A stretch of DNA of 64,000 nucleotides from Tolypeutes matacus (lineage: Eukaryota > Chordata > Mammalia > Cingulata > Chlamyphoridae): the NCBI GenBank assembly GCA_026826555.1, contig JAKSZT010053923.1:2231992-2295991 (forward strand), in the 5' to 3' direction. Positions 63,345-64,000 of this stretch are shown here, piece by piece; position 1 is the stretch's first letter; each line of letters starts with the position of its first letter. Under the pieces are notes generated by a model, which searched no databases, was not told the origin of the DNA, and saw nothing but the letters and a program-made list of their open reading frames with translations. Made by a program: the position numbers and the translations under genes.

Positions 63345-63444
63345 AAACCAGTGACCGCCTGAACAAGCACAGGGAACAGGAAGATAAAGATTCTACCCAG
63401 AGAGGGGAGAAAGAGCCGACAGCTAAGAAAGCAGTTCCCAGTCT

Positions 63445-63655
63445 GCAGCAGTGATTTTGCTGACCCACCCCCAGGGATCACTGGGATGGATGACTGTTAT
63501 GAATGAGGGAAGGGAGTGCTACTGGCATCTTGTGGGTGAAGGCCAAAGATGCTGCTCAGTATCCTACAATGCACAGGACAGCCCTCCCCCACAACAAAGA
63601 ATTATTCAGATCAAGATGGTGGCTGTGCCAAGGCCGAGAAACCCTGATCTTAGGG
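63445..63655 (+). repeat. MER5-type DNA transposon remnant
   Basis: 'gctactggcatcttgtgggtgaaggccaaagatgctgctcagtatcctacaatgcacaggacagccctcccccacaacaaagaattattc' is MER5A wording. Confidence 0.85.
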
Positions 63656-64000
63656 AACAGTATTTCAGAGCGTTTGAACTTGACACCGAGCCATTCAGGG
63701 TGAGCCTCTGACCCCTTGCAACAGAGTAAGATTTGCAGCCGCCAAAGGCTCCTGCGTGCATCTTAGTGCCTATATTTGAGGGGCTTTTTTTTTTTTTTTT
63801 TGAGGAACCGGGTCTGGGGTCGTTACAGAAGGTTTTACCATTTGCAACAAGCCCACGGGGATAGTTGAATTCTTGGGGAGCAAGAAAGGAAGCTCCAGCA
63901 GGGCAGCACCGCAGAGCCAGCGTCTTTCAAGATACGTAAGCAGGAGATGGGTGGGGGGAGAAGAGTCCCAGATGTTCCCTAAACCCTTAGGAGGGGTCTC

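Overview
This is vertebrate (placental mammal) nuclear DNA: spliced genes with GT-AG introns, MIR and L2 relics, MER5/hAT DNA-transposon remnants, L1 LINEs and ERV-type LTRs. A dozen or so copies of a tRNA-derived SINE (core wording 'gcagatgtggctcaag' ... 'gggaggtcc' ... 'ggttc') match the DAS SINE that I recall from armadillos, so the source is most likely Dasypus or a close xenarthran relative. The local gene order CCL25 - FBN3 is the one found on human chromosome 19p13.2.

Layout. 1-2,700: a possible coding exon of an unrecognised gene on the minus strand (78-210, one leucine-rich membrane segment), a CpG-rich block near 1,500-1,830, and old L1 fragments. 2,721-6,625: complete CCL25 on the plus strand (TATA box, non-coding first exon, four introns within or before the coding part, 150-residue chemokine, poly(A) signal). 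7,906-61,384: the 3' two thirds of FBN3 (fibrillin-3) on the minus strand, from the TB3 domain to the stop codon and poly(A) signal. The two genes converge tail to tail with about 1.3 kb between their poly(A) signals. The remaining 2.6 kb on the right is the next upstream FBN3 intron; the N-terminal exons lie outside the window.

FBN3: I could place 42 consecutive exons. All keep the fibrillin phase pattern, and all have GT donors and AG acceptors with no internal stop. Together they encode about 1,900 residues: TB3, cbEGF11-22, TB4 (with an RGD motif), cbEGF23-24, TB5, cbEGF25-31, TB6, cbEGF32-36, TB7, cbEGF37-43, and a C-terminal propeptide behind an RLRR furin site. The propeptide is the FBN3 counterpart of asprosin, known as placensin. 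The gene therefore looks intact here, whereas I recall FBN3 being lost or degraded in mouse and rat.

The introns hold nearly all the repeats. The largest intron (37,266-49,815) contains a defective L1 and an insertion nest in which a solo LTR sits inside a DAS SINE cluster that itself sits inside an L1. Several satellite-like blocks stand out: a TGAA-type block at 24.08-25.02 kb, a 'gctagcccag' minisatellite near 27.1-27.5 kb, a TATTC block with a 10-N gap at 34.6-34.8 kb, and a CCAT/GGAT inverted pair at 50.2-50.7 kb.

I found no evidence for a wholly new biological system. The observations most worth following are the placensin-region alternative donors, two altered calcium-binding positions in cbEGF16 and cbEGF27, the unidentified membrane-segment exon, and the nested insertion stratigraphy.
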